Below the pieces are notes generated by a model. It did no database searches, had not been told where the DNA came from, and was given only the letters and a program-made list of their open reading frames with translations. Below are positions 53,741 through 62,697 of a DNA stretch of 64,000 nt, piece after piece. The stretch is from Edwardsiella piscicida (lineage in GTDB: Bacteria > Pseudomonadota > Gammaproteobacteria > Enterobacterales > Enterobacteriaceae): the NCBI RefSeq assembly GCF_001896205.1, contig NZ_MPNU01000001.1, positions 1,460,427 to 1,524,426 on the forward strand, given 5' to 3'. Made by a program: the position numbers and the translations under genes. The first letter of the stretch is position 1. Every line of letters starts with the position of its first letter.

Positions 53741-54028
53741 CTATTTTTTATAAATCTCAATGAAGATGTTTTTGTGATTGCTGGCGTCGCCAACGATACT
53801 CAGTACGCGGAAATAGCATTGTTCCGCTGCAACACCGTGGGATGCACACTTGCTGTCTACGGCTTTTACAACCTTACTATCGCCGATGTTGGGAAGCCCC
53901 ATTTGCTCTAGGCTGAGCGCGGCAACTTTGGTATAGCCAGTGGTATCCAGCGTATTGATCTGCGTTGCGGCGAACGCCGGAGCGGCAAGCAGGGCACAGA
54001 GGGCAACGACTGATTTTAATGGCTTCAT
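53741..54028 (-). CDS. Small exported protein, possibly DUF1471-like
   Basis: 95 residues with a signal peptide (about 1-20, ending AFA). The mature 75 residues have two cysteines (SKCASH and EQCYFRV), and the end CYFRVLSIVGDASNHKNIFIEIYKK resembles the last strand of the YhcN/BhsA (DUF1471) proteins. That match is weak. Likely periplasmic; function unknown. Confidence 0.6.
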   Translation of the reverse strand: MKPLKSVVALCALLAAPAFAATQINTLDTTGYTKVAALSLEQMGLPNIGDSKVVKAVDSKCASHGVAAEQCYFRVLSIVGDASNHKNIFIEIYKK

Positions 54029-54480
54029 ACTTTATCCTTTATTCCGTTAAATATGACACAGAGACACAGTACGTTATATAACCAACACGGTTAAGTATAG
54101 GTCTGTTTATTGATAACGCCAGCGCGGAGGCATCAACTGATCATTACGTTAACTAACAGAGAGTTTTGATATTTTTTTGACGAATGGTCTGAGAAATGGG
54201 GGCAGATTCTCAACGGCGGCGTAGAGCGCTGCGGCTGATCTGCTTATCGGAATTTTATTACGGCTCGCGCTGTTTTGAGCGCGGATCTCTCCGCGCGCGC
54301 AGTGCGCCGATCTGTGCGCTGGTTTTATCGTCACGGTTGCCGGTTGTCTGCGCGAAGTGGATTAAAAAACAGCATTCAGTCTGGCTGGGTGAAGATTTTA
54401 GGTGACGCGGCGCGGGAAATACGTAAAATACGCGGCATCCCACGGTGTGCTGCGTTTAGCGGCAGCCTTGGTCGATAACT
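54029..54480. other. Region upstream of the tRNA-Gly/Cys pair
   Basis: About 450 bases without a gene. It must contain the tRNA promoter; I found no consensus boxes at good spacing. In E. coli pgsA lies upstream of this tRNA cluster; here it does not. Confidence 0.45.
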
Positions 54481-54556
<76 letters not shown>

Positions 54557-54599
54557 AATTTATGTTTGTAACGTTCTGACGAACGGACAGGCAAAAAAT

Positions 54600-54673
54600 G
54601 GCGCGTTAGCAAAGCGGTTATGTAGCGGATTGCAAATCCGTCTAGTCCGGTTCGACTCCGGAACGCGCCTCCA
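54600..54673 (+). tRNA. cysT: tRNA-Cys (GCA)
   Basis: 74 bases with CCA. GGCGCGT/ACGCGCC acceptor, anticodon loop ATTGCAAAT giving GCA, T-loop TTCGACT. In E. coli tRNA-Leu (leuZ) follows; here a terminator follows directly. Confidence 0.97.
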
Positions 54674-54678
54674 TTTTT

Positions 54679-54711
54679 ACCCCGAGGACTGTATGTCCGC
54701 GGGGTTTTTTT
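54679..54711 (+). terminator. Terminator of the tRNA-Gly/Cys unit
   Basis: CCCCG pairs with CGGGG with an inner GGAC/GTCC stem, then seven T. It closes the unit right after tRNA-Cys. Confidence 0.85.
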
Positions 54712-54867
54712 ATGTCTTCGTCTCTCCGGCCTTCTCCTGCGCCTGTCGTTTTTGTCTCCCCCGGGGCGCAGATCATGTCCGTATGCTTCCTATCGCGTTA
54801 CTCTACCGACAGAGCGCCCCTGTGATGACAGCGGCGCCGTCAATCGGTGTAATTGAAAGGCAGCCCT

Positions 54868-55137
54868 ATGCGGATTTCCAGCGAAAATATTATGAGCTAT
54901 CTGATGCGCTGCGTAGAGTCAGGTCAGTTTAAGAAGGTGACCTTTTCTACCTATAAGCGCGATCGGTGGATTAGCGTGGTGAATATGCCGATGAGTCAGT
55001 CTTATCGGGTAACGGAGCAGGGGTTTCACCCCCAAGAGCTCACCGTGCAGGGGCGTGACGCGCTGTACGCCGTGGTGAAGCGGGCGATTCGCCATGAGTT
55101 TAGCACCAATAAAACGGCCAACTTTATCCGTATCTGA
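54868..55137 (+). CDS. Uncharacterised 89-residue protein
   Basis: Starts at ATG 54868 with AAAGG about 8 bases upstream; the longer TTG frame from 54853 is less likely. It is a basic soluble protein, MRISSENIMSYLMRCVESG at the N-terminus and LTVQGRDALYAVVKRAIRHEF near the end. No signal peptide, membrane helix or known motif. Possibly a lineage-specific gene. Confidence 0.5.
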   Translation: MRISSENIMSYLMRCVESGQFKKVTFSTYKRDRWISVVNMPMSQSYRVTEQGFHPQELTVQGRDALYAVVKRAIRHEFSTNKTANFIRI

Positions 55138-55501
55138 CGCGGAAGATAGCGGCTCTCTCGGCGGCGGTGGCGCATCGCCGCTAATCAACCTTACTTATGG
55201 GCGGTAGCCGTCGCTGAATGCGGGCCGCGCTGTCGCCGCGGGCTTCCGGCCACCTGGCTAATCAGAATACTTTTGAGCCATTAGGGAAATATCTCCTCGG
55301 GTGTATGGTATTTATGCCGCCTCACTAAATTTTTTATCCTCAAAAGCGTGAATAAATTTGTTATTTGTTCTAAACCAGTGGCAGAGCTGTGGCCGTTTGG
55401 ATAGGCGCTAACGCAGCGGCGGTAGGCGGTCTATTTTCTGCCGCGGATGCGGTAGCGACGTAAGGTGCCGGATTAATACGCTGTATATTGAGGAGTAAAT
55501 T
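55138..55501. other. Intergenic region before the DUF4396 gene
   Basis: About 360 bases, GC-rich with an AT-rich centre near 55320-55375. No gene seen. It should contain the promoter of the DUF4396 gene, whose ATG has GGAG about 7 bases upstream. Confidence 0.45.
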
Positions 55502-56422
55502 ATGTCTTATCCTGAGTGGCTGCATTCATTAGCCTGGGGCTGGTTAATCAGCGCGCTGATCTGTGCCTTAATTATTGTTTGGGATATTCGTCGGGGGCAT
55601 CCGCAGCCTATGGCGATCATGGCGGTTGCCTGGCCGATTAATGCGCTTTACTTTGGCGTATTGGGGCTGGGTGCCTATTTCTGGTTTGGCCGGGGGCATC
55701 CCGGCGATCGCTGCGGCATGATGGCGATGCCGATGGCGGGCCACGGGGAAAAACCGATGGCGATGCCGATGGCGGGCCACGGGGAAAAACCGACGGCGAT
55801 GGCGATGCCGATGGCGGGCCATGGGGAAAAACCGATGGCGATGGCGATGCCGATGGCGGGCCACGGGGAAAAACCGATGGCGATGGAGATGCCGATGGCG
55901 GGCCACGGGGAAAAACCGACGGCGATGGAGATGCCGATGGCGGGCCACGGGGAAAAACCGATGGCGATGACGCGGGGGCCGGCAGGGTGGAAGAGTATCT
56001 TTAAGACCAGCACCCACTGCGGCACGGGGTGTACTCTGGCCGATATCCTCGGCGAGGGAATGGCTCTGGTGGTGCCGGTGACGCTGTTAGGCAGCTCGCT
56101 GCTGGGATCGTGGACGCTGGATTTTGTGCTGGCGCTGTGTCTGGGGATCTTCTTTCAGTATTGGCCCGCGCGCCAGATGGGACAGCCGCGCTGGGTCGCG
56201 CTGAAGAATGCGGTGAAAGCGGATGTGCTTTCACTGATCTGTTGGCAGCTGGGCATGTATGTCTGGATGGCGATCGCGCTGTTCCTTCTGTTCACGCCGG
56301 AGATGCCGCGCGCCAGCGCGCTGTATTGGTTTATGATGCAGATTGCCATGATCGTTGGCTTCTGCAGTGCGTATCCGATGAACAAGTGGTTGGTCAGTAA
56401 AGGGATTAAGCACGCGATGTAG
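55502..56422 (+). CDS. DUF4396 membrane protein with a Met/His-rich repeat loop
   Basis: 306 residues. Two membrane helices (about 8-27 and 38-63) are followed by a loop of about 85 residues made of six copies of MPMAGHGEKP with extra M/T-A-M/E pairs between (about 74-156). Next comes a cysteine-containing motif (STHCGTGCTLADILGE) and four or five helices. The DUF4396 core is the C-terminal part. Methionine and histidine every few residues look like copper or silver ligands of the CopA/PcoE kind. No metal regulator or ATPase gene is adjacent. Function is unknown. Confidence 0.72.
   Translation: MSYPEWLHSLAWGWLISALICALIIVWDIRRGHPQPMAIMAVAWPINALYFGVLGLGAYFWFGRGHPGDRCGMMAMPMAGHGEKPMAMPMAGHGEKPTAMAMPMAGHGEKPMAMAMPMAGHGEKPMAMEMPMAGHGEKPTAMEMPMAGHGEKPMAMTRGPAGWKSIFKTSTHCGTGCTLADILGEGMALVVPVTLLGSSLLGSWTLDFVLALCLGIFFQYWPARQMGQPRWVALKNAVKADVLSLICWQLGMYVWMAIALFLLFTPEMPRASALYWFMMQIAMIVGFCSAYPMNKWLVSKGIKHAM
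55721..55969. repeat. In-frame minisatellite inside the DUF4396 gene
   Basis: Six imperfect copies of a unit encoding MPMAGHGEKP, each 36-42 bases, differing by numbers of the hexamer ATGGCG and by a few substitutions (GCG/GAG, ATG/ACG). Unit lengths are multiples of six, so copy-number changes keep the frame. Confidence 0.9.
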
Positions 56423-56523
56423 CGCGGGGGAGCGCCGGTGGCATTTTAAACATTATCCTATGTGCAACGTGCCACCGTACGCGAGATCATGGCGATTCAG
56501 ATGAGCGATATAGAGAGTGTATC

Positions 56524-56760
56524 ATGAGGATAATGTTAGCGTTGTTAGGCGTAATCGCGGTGGCGGGGTGTACAGCCAAAGATATCAAGACGCCGCCGGC
56601 GATAGGCATGGCTAATCCTGCGGCGCGCTACTGTGTGGAGCAGGGCGGGATCTTAACATCGGCGACGGCGGAGCAGGGGCAGTTTAGCTACTGTACGCTA
56701 CCGAGCGGCGAGCGTATCGAGGCCTGGGCGCTGTATCGCCGTAGTCATCCTCAGGCATAA
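56524..56760 (+). CDS. DUF333 lipoprotein
   Basis: 78 residues with a lipoprotein signal: VAGC gives a lipidated Cys near residue 16. The DUF333 domain follows: ANPAARYCVEQGG, then C-x2-PSGERIEAWALYR; its two cysteines may be disulfide-linked. It resembles E. coli YoaF and the so-called HlyX-type lipoproteins. A small outer-membrane lipoprotein of unknown role. Confidence 0.82.
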   Translation: MRIMLALLGVIAVAGCTAKDIKTPPAIGMANPAARYCVEQGGILTSATAEQGQFSYCTLPSGERIEAWALYRRSHPQA

Positions 56761-56832
56761 CGTGCTGTTATTGATAGAAAGACGGGCCACGTTCGCGGCC
56801 CGGCGATCGCGCATTCCTGCATCGATACGGGG

Positions 56833-57018
56833 TCAGGCCTGCCCGCGGTGGAAGGCGAAGCGCTGTTCAACGTAGGCTTTGACATGGGCCTCTAGCCGGT
56901 GGATTTTCTCATCCACGCTCTGCAGCAGGTACTCATCATTGTTCATGGCGTAGACTCGCTCTAGCGCCAGTTCATCGGCCAAGGCTTTCTCCTGTGGCGT
57001 TAACTGTTTTGTATTCAT
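56833..57018 (-). CDS. Small uncharacterised protein (about 61 residues)
   Basis: ATG 57018 or GTG 57021, with an AGGG 8 to 11 bases upstream. Helical and charged throughout (TPQEKALADELALERVYAM, then KIHRLEAHVKAYVEQRF). No signal peptide. Not recognised. Confidence 0.5.
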   Translation of the reverse strand: MNTKQLTPQEKALADELALERVYAMNNDEYLLQSVDEKIHRLEAHVKAYVEQRFAFHRGQA

Positions 57019-57108
57019 CACGTTAATTACCCTGAATGTAGAGCAGTGAGCATGGCATAAGGGCCGCGGCTTTTCAATCCATTCGCCGCCGCGGCCGCCG
57101 GCTGTGCG

Positions 57109-57708
57109 TTAGCTGCGCTGACGCTGCGCCGGTTCGCGTAGCCACAGGATAAAGTGCAGCAGCGCCATAAAGCCGTGGCCGGCCAGATAGACTTCGATCA
57201 GCCCCGTTAGGGTCTTATGAATGGACTTGGCATCGCCGGTCCATGCAGAGCCGCTGCGCCACAGGACAAACCACACCAGCCCAGAGATCACCACCAGCAG
57301 CAGGGCGCCGAGCCCCAGCCCTTGAACGCAGGTCGCAATCCCTTTCGGATCGGTGCCCGGCAAGCGCATTTTAAACATATCGCCGATGTCGGTTTTGAGC
57401 TGGCCGAAGTCGCCAAACAGGTAGGGGAAAAAATAACGCAGACCGCGCGTAGAGAGGCTATAGAGGGTCAGTACCAACGTCAGTAGCACCATTAACAGGC
57501 CGATACCAATATGCATCCAGGTAAAAATGTCGTAGCTCAACCCGGGTCGAATCTGCTGTTCCTGATTGAATCCCATTCCATTGCTGTTGAGAATTTGCAC
57601 GATAACGAACAGCATAATAACGAAGTGCAGCACGCGCAGAAAGGGTTTCTGGTAGGTGCCGAGATAACGCCAGAATAGCGGAAATAAGGTGGAGAGACGA
57701 GACATCAT
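57109..57708 (-). CDS. Cytochrome b561-type membrane protein
   Basis: 199 residues with four membrane helices. Histidines at helix positions suit bis-His haem ligation: VLHFVIM, WMHIGIG, IHKTLTG and GHGFMALLHF. This is the cytochrome b561/Ni-Fe hydrogenase b-type subunit fold. GAAGGT lies upstream of ATG 57708. No partner oxidoreductase is adjacent, so it may be a stand-alone quinol or superoxide oxidase-like protein; its donor and acceptor are unknown. Confidence 0.75.
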   Translation of the reverse strand: MMSRLSTLFPLFWRYLGTYQKPFLRVLHFVIMLFVIVQILNSNGMGFNQEQQIRPGLSYDIFTWMHIGIGLLMVLLTLVLTLYSLSTRGLRYFFPYLFGDFGQLKTDIGDMFKMRLPGTDPKGIATCVQGLGLGALLLVVISGLVWFVLWRSGSAWTGDAKSIHKTLTGLIEVYLAGHGFMALLHFILWLREPAQRQRS

Positions 57709-58333
57709 GGTTACCTTCTGTTTTCTGTTTTTATCCGAGTATCATGTTGGCGTGCCGTCGCGGGGCAAGGTGCTATCTCATGGGGTCGCCGTTCACCTAC
57801 CGGACTGCGCAGGGGAAAATGCTGACGGACCAAGAGCATCGCTATCTGTACCTGCGCAACACCGGGCTGGAACCATAGGATTGAACCCTGTGCCGTAGCC
57901 GCACGCGCGTCGTCGCGAGATGCTATCCGCTACGGGGCCGCCTGATCATACCGACCTTTCTACTATAGTCAGCATGAATAATGTTAACCAGCAGATTTAT
58001 TTACTCCTATGTTACATAGTATTTTGGGCCGATTAATCCACGGCTTTATTTATTGTTAGCGGCGGCATAGATCGTATTTTCCGTACGTGCTGTATCGCGG
58101 CTTGCGCTATGCCATGCCGATCGCGGGAGCGCTATTGCGCTTTCCACATTTGCGGGGGGAGGAATAAAAGTGGCGATAAGAATAATAACCAATTGTATTT
58201 TTGTGTTTGCGCTGAGGATATCGGCGGCGGGATTTATTGGCGTCCGGGCTGAATAATCGAGCGGTACGATTTACACTGAATGAAATAGGCCGGCATGGCC
58301 AAACCTTATCGATCCCCTGCCTTGGAGGCAAAA
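57709..58333. other. Intergenic region before appA
   Basis: About 620 bases between divergent genes. A 20-codon frame at 57819-57878, with AGGGG upstream, is possible but unconvincing. The stretch 57985-58220 is AT-rich and probably holds the appA promoter. Confidence 0.45.
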
Positions 58334-59680
58334 ATGCGCTGGCGAGACCTGAGCCGTTGGCTATCCCCCCTATCCCTTACGCTGTTGTTTCCGCTGCCGC
58401 TGCCGCTGCCGCTGACGGCGTCGGCGGCGGAGCCTGCTGTGCGCCATCTGGAGAGGGTGGTGATCGTCAGCCGCCATGGCGTACGGGCGCCGACCAAAAT
58501 GCCGGCGCTGATCCGTGAGGTCACGCCGGATACGTGGCCGGTATGGCCGGTGCCGCTGGGGGATATTACGCCGCGCGGAGAGTCTCTGGTGACCCTGCTC
58601 GGCGCTTATTACCGCCAGCAGCTGAGCCGAGAGGGGCTGCTGCCCGCGCAGGGGTGTCCCCCGGCGGGATGGGTCTATGCCTGGACCGATGTGGATCAGC
58701 GTACGCGCAAAACCGGCGAGGCTTTCTTACAGGGATTGGCGCCGCGCTGCGCTATCGCCATTCACCACCGGCCCGATGTGTCTCAGCGCGATCCCCTGTT
58801 TCATCCGGTAAAGGCGGGGAGCTGTCGGCTGGATAAGGCGCAGGCGCGCCGGGCGATTGAAGCGCAGGCCGGCATGCCGCTGGCCGACCTCAACCGCCGC
58901 TATGGCGCGGCGCTGGCGCAGATGGATGAGACGCTCCGCTTCGCGTCGTCGCCCTATTGCCAGCGGCACAGCGGGGAGGGGGCGTGCACCCTCGCTCAGG
59001 CGATGCCAACCCGGCTGCACATTGGCGCTCACGGCGCCCTCGCGCTGCGCGGCGCGGTAGGGCTCTCCGCGACGCTGGCGGAGATGTTTCTGCTGCAGCA
59101 GGCGCAGGGCATGACGCAGCCGGCCTGGGGGCGTATCGTCACCCCGGCGCAGTGGCGCGCGCTGCTCCAGCTGCACAACCTTCAGTTTGACCTGCTGTCG
59201 CGTACCGACTATATCGCCCGTCACCGAGGGACGCCGCTGATGTATACCGTGCTGCAGGCGCTGAACGGGCAGACGCCGTCCCTGCCGGGATTGACGGCGC
59301 AGAACCGCCTGCTGCTGCTGGTCGGTCATGATACCAACCTGGCCAATCTATCCGGAATGCTGCAAACGCCGTGGAGCCTGCCCGAGCAGCCAGATAACAC
59401 GCCGCCCGGCGGCGAACTGCGCTTTGAGCGCTGGCGCGATAGCGCGGATCGCGTCTGGGTGCGGGTGAGCGTGGTTTACCAATCGTTGGCGCAGCAGCGT
59501 CAGCAGACTCGGCTGACGCTGCAGGCGCCGCCGCATCAGGTGATCCTGGCGTTGCCGGGGTGCCGGGGCGAAACGGCGGATGGCTTTTGTCCGCTGGATG
59601 CCTTTAGCCAGTGGCTGTCGTCCCGCCTGATCCCGGCGTGTCTGCCGGCGTCCGATGGCGTGGCAAGCGCACTGCCGTAA
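58334..59680 (+). CDS. appA: Periplasmic histidine acid phosphatase/phytase AppA
   Basis: 448 residues from ATG 58334, which has GGAGG about 7 bases upstream; the ORF opens earlier at 58295 without one. The signal peptide contains an unusual PLPLPLPL run and ends ASA. Catalytic motifs of the family are RHGVRAPT (nucleophilic His) near residue 48 and HD in VGHDTNLAN near residue 330. Paired cysteines are numerous, as in E. coli AppA. It releases phosphate from phytate and other phosphomonoesters in the periplasm. Confidence 0.9.
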   Translation: MRWRDLSRWLSPLSLTLLFPLPLPLPLTASAAEPAVRHLERVVIVSRHGVRAPTKMPALIREVTPDTWPVWPVPLGDITPRGESLVTLLGAYYRQQLSREGLLPAQGCPPAGWVYAWTDVDQRTRKTGEAFLQGLAPRCAIAIHHRPDVSQRDPLFHPVKAGSCRLDKAQARRAIEAQAGMPLADLNRRYGAALAQMDETLRFASSPYCQRHSGEGACTLAQAMPTRLHIGAHGALALRGAVGLSATLAEMFLLQQAQGMTQPAWGRIVTPAQWRALLQLHNLQFDLLSRTDYIARHRGTPLMYTVLQALNGQTPSLPGLTAQNRLLLLVGHDTNLANLSGMLQTPWSLPEQPDNTPPGGELRFERWRDSADRVWVRVSVVYQSLAQQRQQTRLTLQAPPHQVILALPGCRGETADGFCPLDAFSQWLSSRLIPACLPASDGVASALP

Positions 59681-59972
59681 CCCCGATGCGCCGTCCGGCA
59701 TCGTCGGCGGCGCCGTTCTCCCTCCCGCGGTGATTTAGCCGCCCCCCTTGCCGCGGCGTGGCGGTGAACCGCCCGTCGTGTCGCTTTTTCAATCGATTGA
59801 ATCTGGCTTTTTTGCCTAATGCGAGCCGACAGGGTAGGCTGTCGCTCCTTCTGATTTTTTAACGTAAATCATGTGGATACACGGGCACAGAGAGGCCTGG
59901 GAGCGGCGTGTCGCGCGTCGGGACGATCTCGGCGCGGGCATGACAAACAGACAAAAAATAGGTTATTGAAGA

Positions 59973-61433
59973 ATGGATTTACAGGGGAAGGGCGCTGAGG
60001 CGCAGAGAGAGCGGCAGCGGCGCGCGCTGGACGCCCATGAGGCGGGTTACCAGAAGGGGATGGGCAAGCGGCAGATCCAGATGATCGCCATCGGCGGCGC
60101 CATTGGTACCGGGCTGTTTCTGGGCACCGGCGGGCGTCTACAGGCGGCGGGGCCTTCACTGGCGCTGGTGTATCTGATCTGCGGGCTGTTTTCGTTTTTT
60201 ATCCTGCGCGCGCTGGGCGAGCTGGTGTTGCACCGCCCGGCCAGCGGCAGCTTTGTCTCCTATGCGCGGGAGTTTCTGGGGGAGAAGGCGGCCTACGTGG
60301 CCGGATGGATGTATTTTCTCAACTGGGCGATGACCGGCATCGTCGATATCACCGCGGTCGCGCTGTATATGCACTACTGGGGCGCCTTTGCCGAGGTGCC
60401 GCAGTGGCTCTTTGCCCTGATGGCGCTGACGCTGGTCGCGACCATGAATATGATCGGCGTGAAGTGGTTTGCCGAAATGGAATTCTGGTTCGCCCTGATT
60501 AAGGTGGTAGCTATCGTTCTGTTTCTGCTGGTCGGTACCCTGTATCTGGGCAGCGGCCGCCCGCTGGCGGGGAACCCCACCGGGCTGCATCTGATCACCG
60601 ATAACGGCGGCCTGTTTCCGCACGGCGTGCTGCCGGCGCTGGTATTGATCCAAGGGGTCGTCTTCGCCTTCGCCTCGATCGAGCTGGTCGGTACCGCCGC
60701 CGGTGAGTGTCGCGATCCGCAGCGTCTGGTTCCCCGGGCGATCAATAGCGTCATTTGGCGTATCGGCCTGTTTTACGTCGGCTCCGTCCTGCTGCTGGTC
60801 TGTCTGCTGCCGTGGAATGCCTATCAGGCCGGTCAGAGCCCGTTTGTCACCTTTTTCTCTCGCCTGGGCGTGCCCTACGTCGGCAGCCTGATGAACCTGG
60901 TCGTGCTGACGGCGGCGCTTTCCAGCCTAAACTCTGGGCTGTACTGCACCGGCCGGATCCTGCGATCGCTGGCGATGGGCGGTTCGGCGCCGCGCTTTAT
61001 GGCTCGGATGAGCGCTCAGGCGGTGCCCTATGCTGGCATTCTGGCCACCGTCGCCCTGTATGTGGTGGGCGTGGTGCTTAACTATCTGCTGCCGACCCGG
61101 GTATTCGAGATCGTGCTCAACGTGGCCTCGCTGGGGATCCTCGCCTCCTGGGCATTTATCATCGTCTGTCAGATGAAGCTGCGTCAGGCGATCCGCGCCG
61201 GACGAGCCAAGCCGGTGGCTTTCCGTATGCCCGGCGCCCCCGTTACCGGTTGGCTGACGCTGGCGTTTCTGCTGGGGGTCGTGGTGCTGATGGCCTGTGA
61301 CTATCCAAACGGGACCTGGACGGTCGCCACGCTGCCGCTGTTGGCGCTGCTGCTGGCCCTGGGCTGGCGCGGGCTACGCCGTCGCGAGCGGCAGGACGGC
61401 GCGCCGATCCTGCCCGCCGGCTGCGAGGAGTGA
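59973..61433 (+). CDS. ansP: L-asparagine permease AnsP
   Basis: 486 residues, 12 membrane helices, APC/AAT family. The N-terminal AIGGAIGTGLFLGTGGRL and the core FVSYAREFLGEKAAYVAGWMY closely follow E. coli AnsP. It imports asparagine with protons. ATG 59973 fits the family start. It lies between appA and the divergent-facing pgtA. Confidence 0.92.
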   Translation: MDLQGKGAEAQRERQRRALDAHEAGYQKGMGKRQIQMIAIGGAIGTGLFLGTGGRLQAAGPSLALVYLICGLFSFFILRALGELVLHRPASGSFVSYAREFLGEKAAYVAGWMYFLNWAMTGIVDITAVALYMHYWGAFAEVPQWLFALMALTLVATMNMIGVKWFAEMEFWFALIKVVAIVLFLLVGTLYLGSGRPLAGNPTGLHLITDNGGLFPHGVLPALVLIQGVVFAFASIELVGTAAGECRDPQRLVPRAINSVIWRIGLFYVGSVLLLVCLLPWNAYQAGQSPFVTFFSRLGVPYVGSLMNLVVLTAALSSLNSGLYCTGRILRSLAMGGSAPRFMARMSAQAVPYAGILATVALYVVGVVLNYLLPTRVFEIVLNVASLGILASWAFIIVCQMKLRQAIRAGRAKPVAFRMPGAPVTGWLTLAFLLGVVVLMACDYPNGTWTVATLPLLALLLALGWRGLRRRERQDGAPILPAGCEE

Positions 61434-61461
61434 CGTCGACGCCGCCCGCGGGCTGAGCCCC

Positions 61462-62697
61462 TCAGCGGTAGTGGGTCTTATCGAGGTGGTACTTCTTCAT
61501 TCGCAGATACAGTTTCTTGCGCGGGATCTGCAGGTACTCCGCCACCTCATTGATTCGCCCCTGATGCAGGTTGAGGGCTTCGGTGATGATCTGACGCTCA
61601 TACTCTTCGACGCGTCGGTCAAGGGGGGTGGGGCTGGCTTCGTGCACCTGGGGACAGGCGACCTCCGCCAGCGGCTGCACGCCGACGGCGAACAGTTGGG
61701 CGGCATTGGCCAGCTCGCGGACGTTGTTGGCCCAGTGGCGCTGTAGCAGGCTTTTGCGCAGGCTGGCGGGCAGGATGGGCCGGGGATGGTTGAGCCGGAG
61801 GCAGGCCTGCTGCAGGTAGTGCTCAAACAGCGGTTCGATATCGTCCGGCCGCTGGGACAGCGGCGGGCAGGCCAACTGGGTCATCGCGAAGCAGTAGTAG
61901 AGATCCGGCAGGATACGCTGCGCCGCGGCGTGCTCCACCAGCGGTCCCTCGCCGATGGCCAGCAGACGAAAGGCGTGCGGCTCGTGGCTTTGGCTGCGCA
62001 CCAGGCTGTACTGCGCGGCTTCGTTCAGGCGCTCCGGGTGCGGGATCAGCAGCGTTCCGCCGTGCGCCCGGTCGATGCTGCGCTGGATATCGTCGTCGCC
62101 GGCCTGATGCACGATAAAGGCGCCTTCGCAGCGTGCGCTCAGACGGTGCAGATGGCGGGCGCACAGGGTTCGGCCGCTGCCGGGGTCGCCGTAAAAATAG
62201 ACGGCCAGATCGGTCTCCGCCAGCTGCTGCAGGCGGGTACGCATCTGACGTAGCCATTCGCTGCGTCCGACCAGCTCGGTCTGCAGCTGGTGACGCTGCC
62301 ACTTGCGGCGGGCGATCACCGATCGCCGCTCGCAGAGCGCCGCCTGCGTCAGCGCCAGCAGCTGCGCCGGATCGACCGGCTTCTGCAGAAAATCACGCGC
62401 GCCTTTTTTGACGGCCTCGACGGCCATCGGGACGTCGCCGTGGCCGGTGATGAGCAGGACCGGCAGCTGGCTATCGCGGGTGCGCAGGCGCTCCATGAGG
62501 GTAATCCCGGAGCAGCCCGGCATACAGACGTCGCTGAGAATCACCCCGGGCCAATCATCGGGGATCATGGCCAGCGCCTGCAGCGGATCGGCGCAGGCGT
62601 GAACGGCATAGCCGCTTTGCGTCAGCAGCAGGGTATAGGCGTCCAGTACGTCGGGATCGTCATCAATCAATAAAATGGCGTGTTCACTGGTCAGCAT
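61462..62697 (-). CDS. pgtA: Phosphoglycerate transport response regulator PgtA
   Basis: 411 residues (Salmonella about 415). A receiver domain (about 1-120) has the acidic pocket LIDDDPD and phospho-acceptor Asp56 in ILSDVCMPG. The central AAA+-like domain keeps Walker A GDPGSGRT but lacks the GAFTGA loop that contacts sigma-54. A Fis-type helix-turn-helix ends the protein (INEVAEYLQIPRKKLYLR). It should regulate the transporter pgtP without sigma-54. It overlaps the end of pgtB by 14 bases, so translation is coupled. Confidence 0.88.
   Translation of the reverse strand: MLTSEHAILLIDDDPDVLDAYTLLLTQSGYAVHACADPLQALAMIPDDWPGVILSDVCMPGCSGITLMERLRTRDSQLPVLLITGHGDVPMAVEAVKKGARDFLQKPVDPAQLLALTQAALCERRSVIARRKWQRHQLQTELVGRSEWLRQMRTRLQQLAETDLAVYFYGDPGSGRTLCARHLHRLSARCEGAFIVHQAGDDDIQRSIDRAHGGTLLIPHPERLNEAAQYSLVRSQSHEPHAFRLLAIGEGPLVEHAAAQRILPDLYYCFAMTQLACPPLSQRPDDIEPLFEHYLQQACLRLNHPRPILPASLRKSLLQRHWANNVRELANAAQLFAVGVQPLAEVACPQVHEASPTPLDRRVEEYERQIITEALNLHQGRINEVAEYLQIPRKKLYLRMKKYHLDKTHYR

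Noticed and set aside
55721-55969. Regularly repeated units considered as a CRISPR array
   Set aside because: Units are contiguous without unique spacers and encode an in-frame protein repeat.
55568-56017. Minus-strand frame rich in Arg-His repeats
   Set aside because: It is the antisense shadow of the DUF4396 repeat array; no start signals, and the plus frame has membrane helices and a family match.
57819-57878. 20-codon frame with AGGGG upstream before appA
   Set aside because: Too short and featureless to support as a gene without conservation data.
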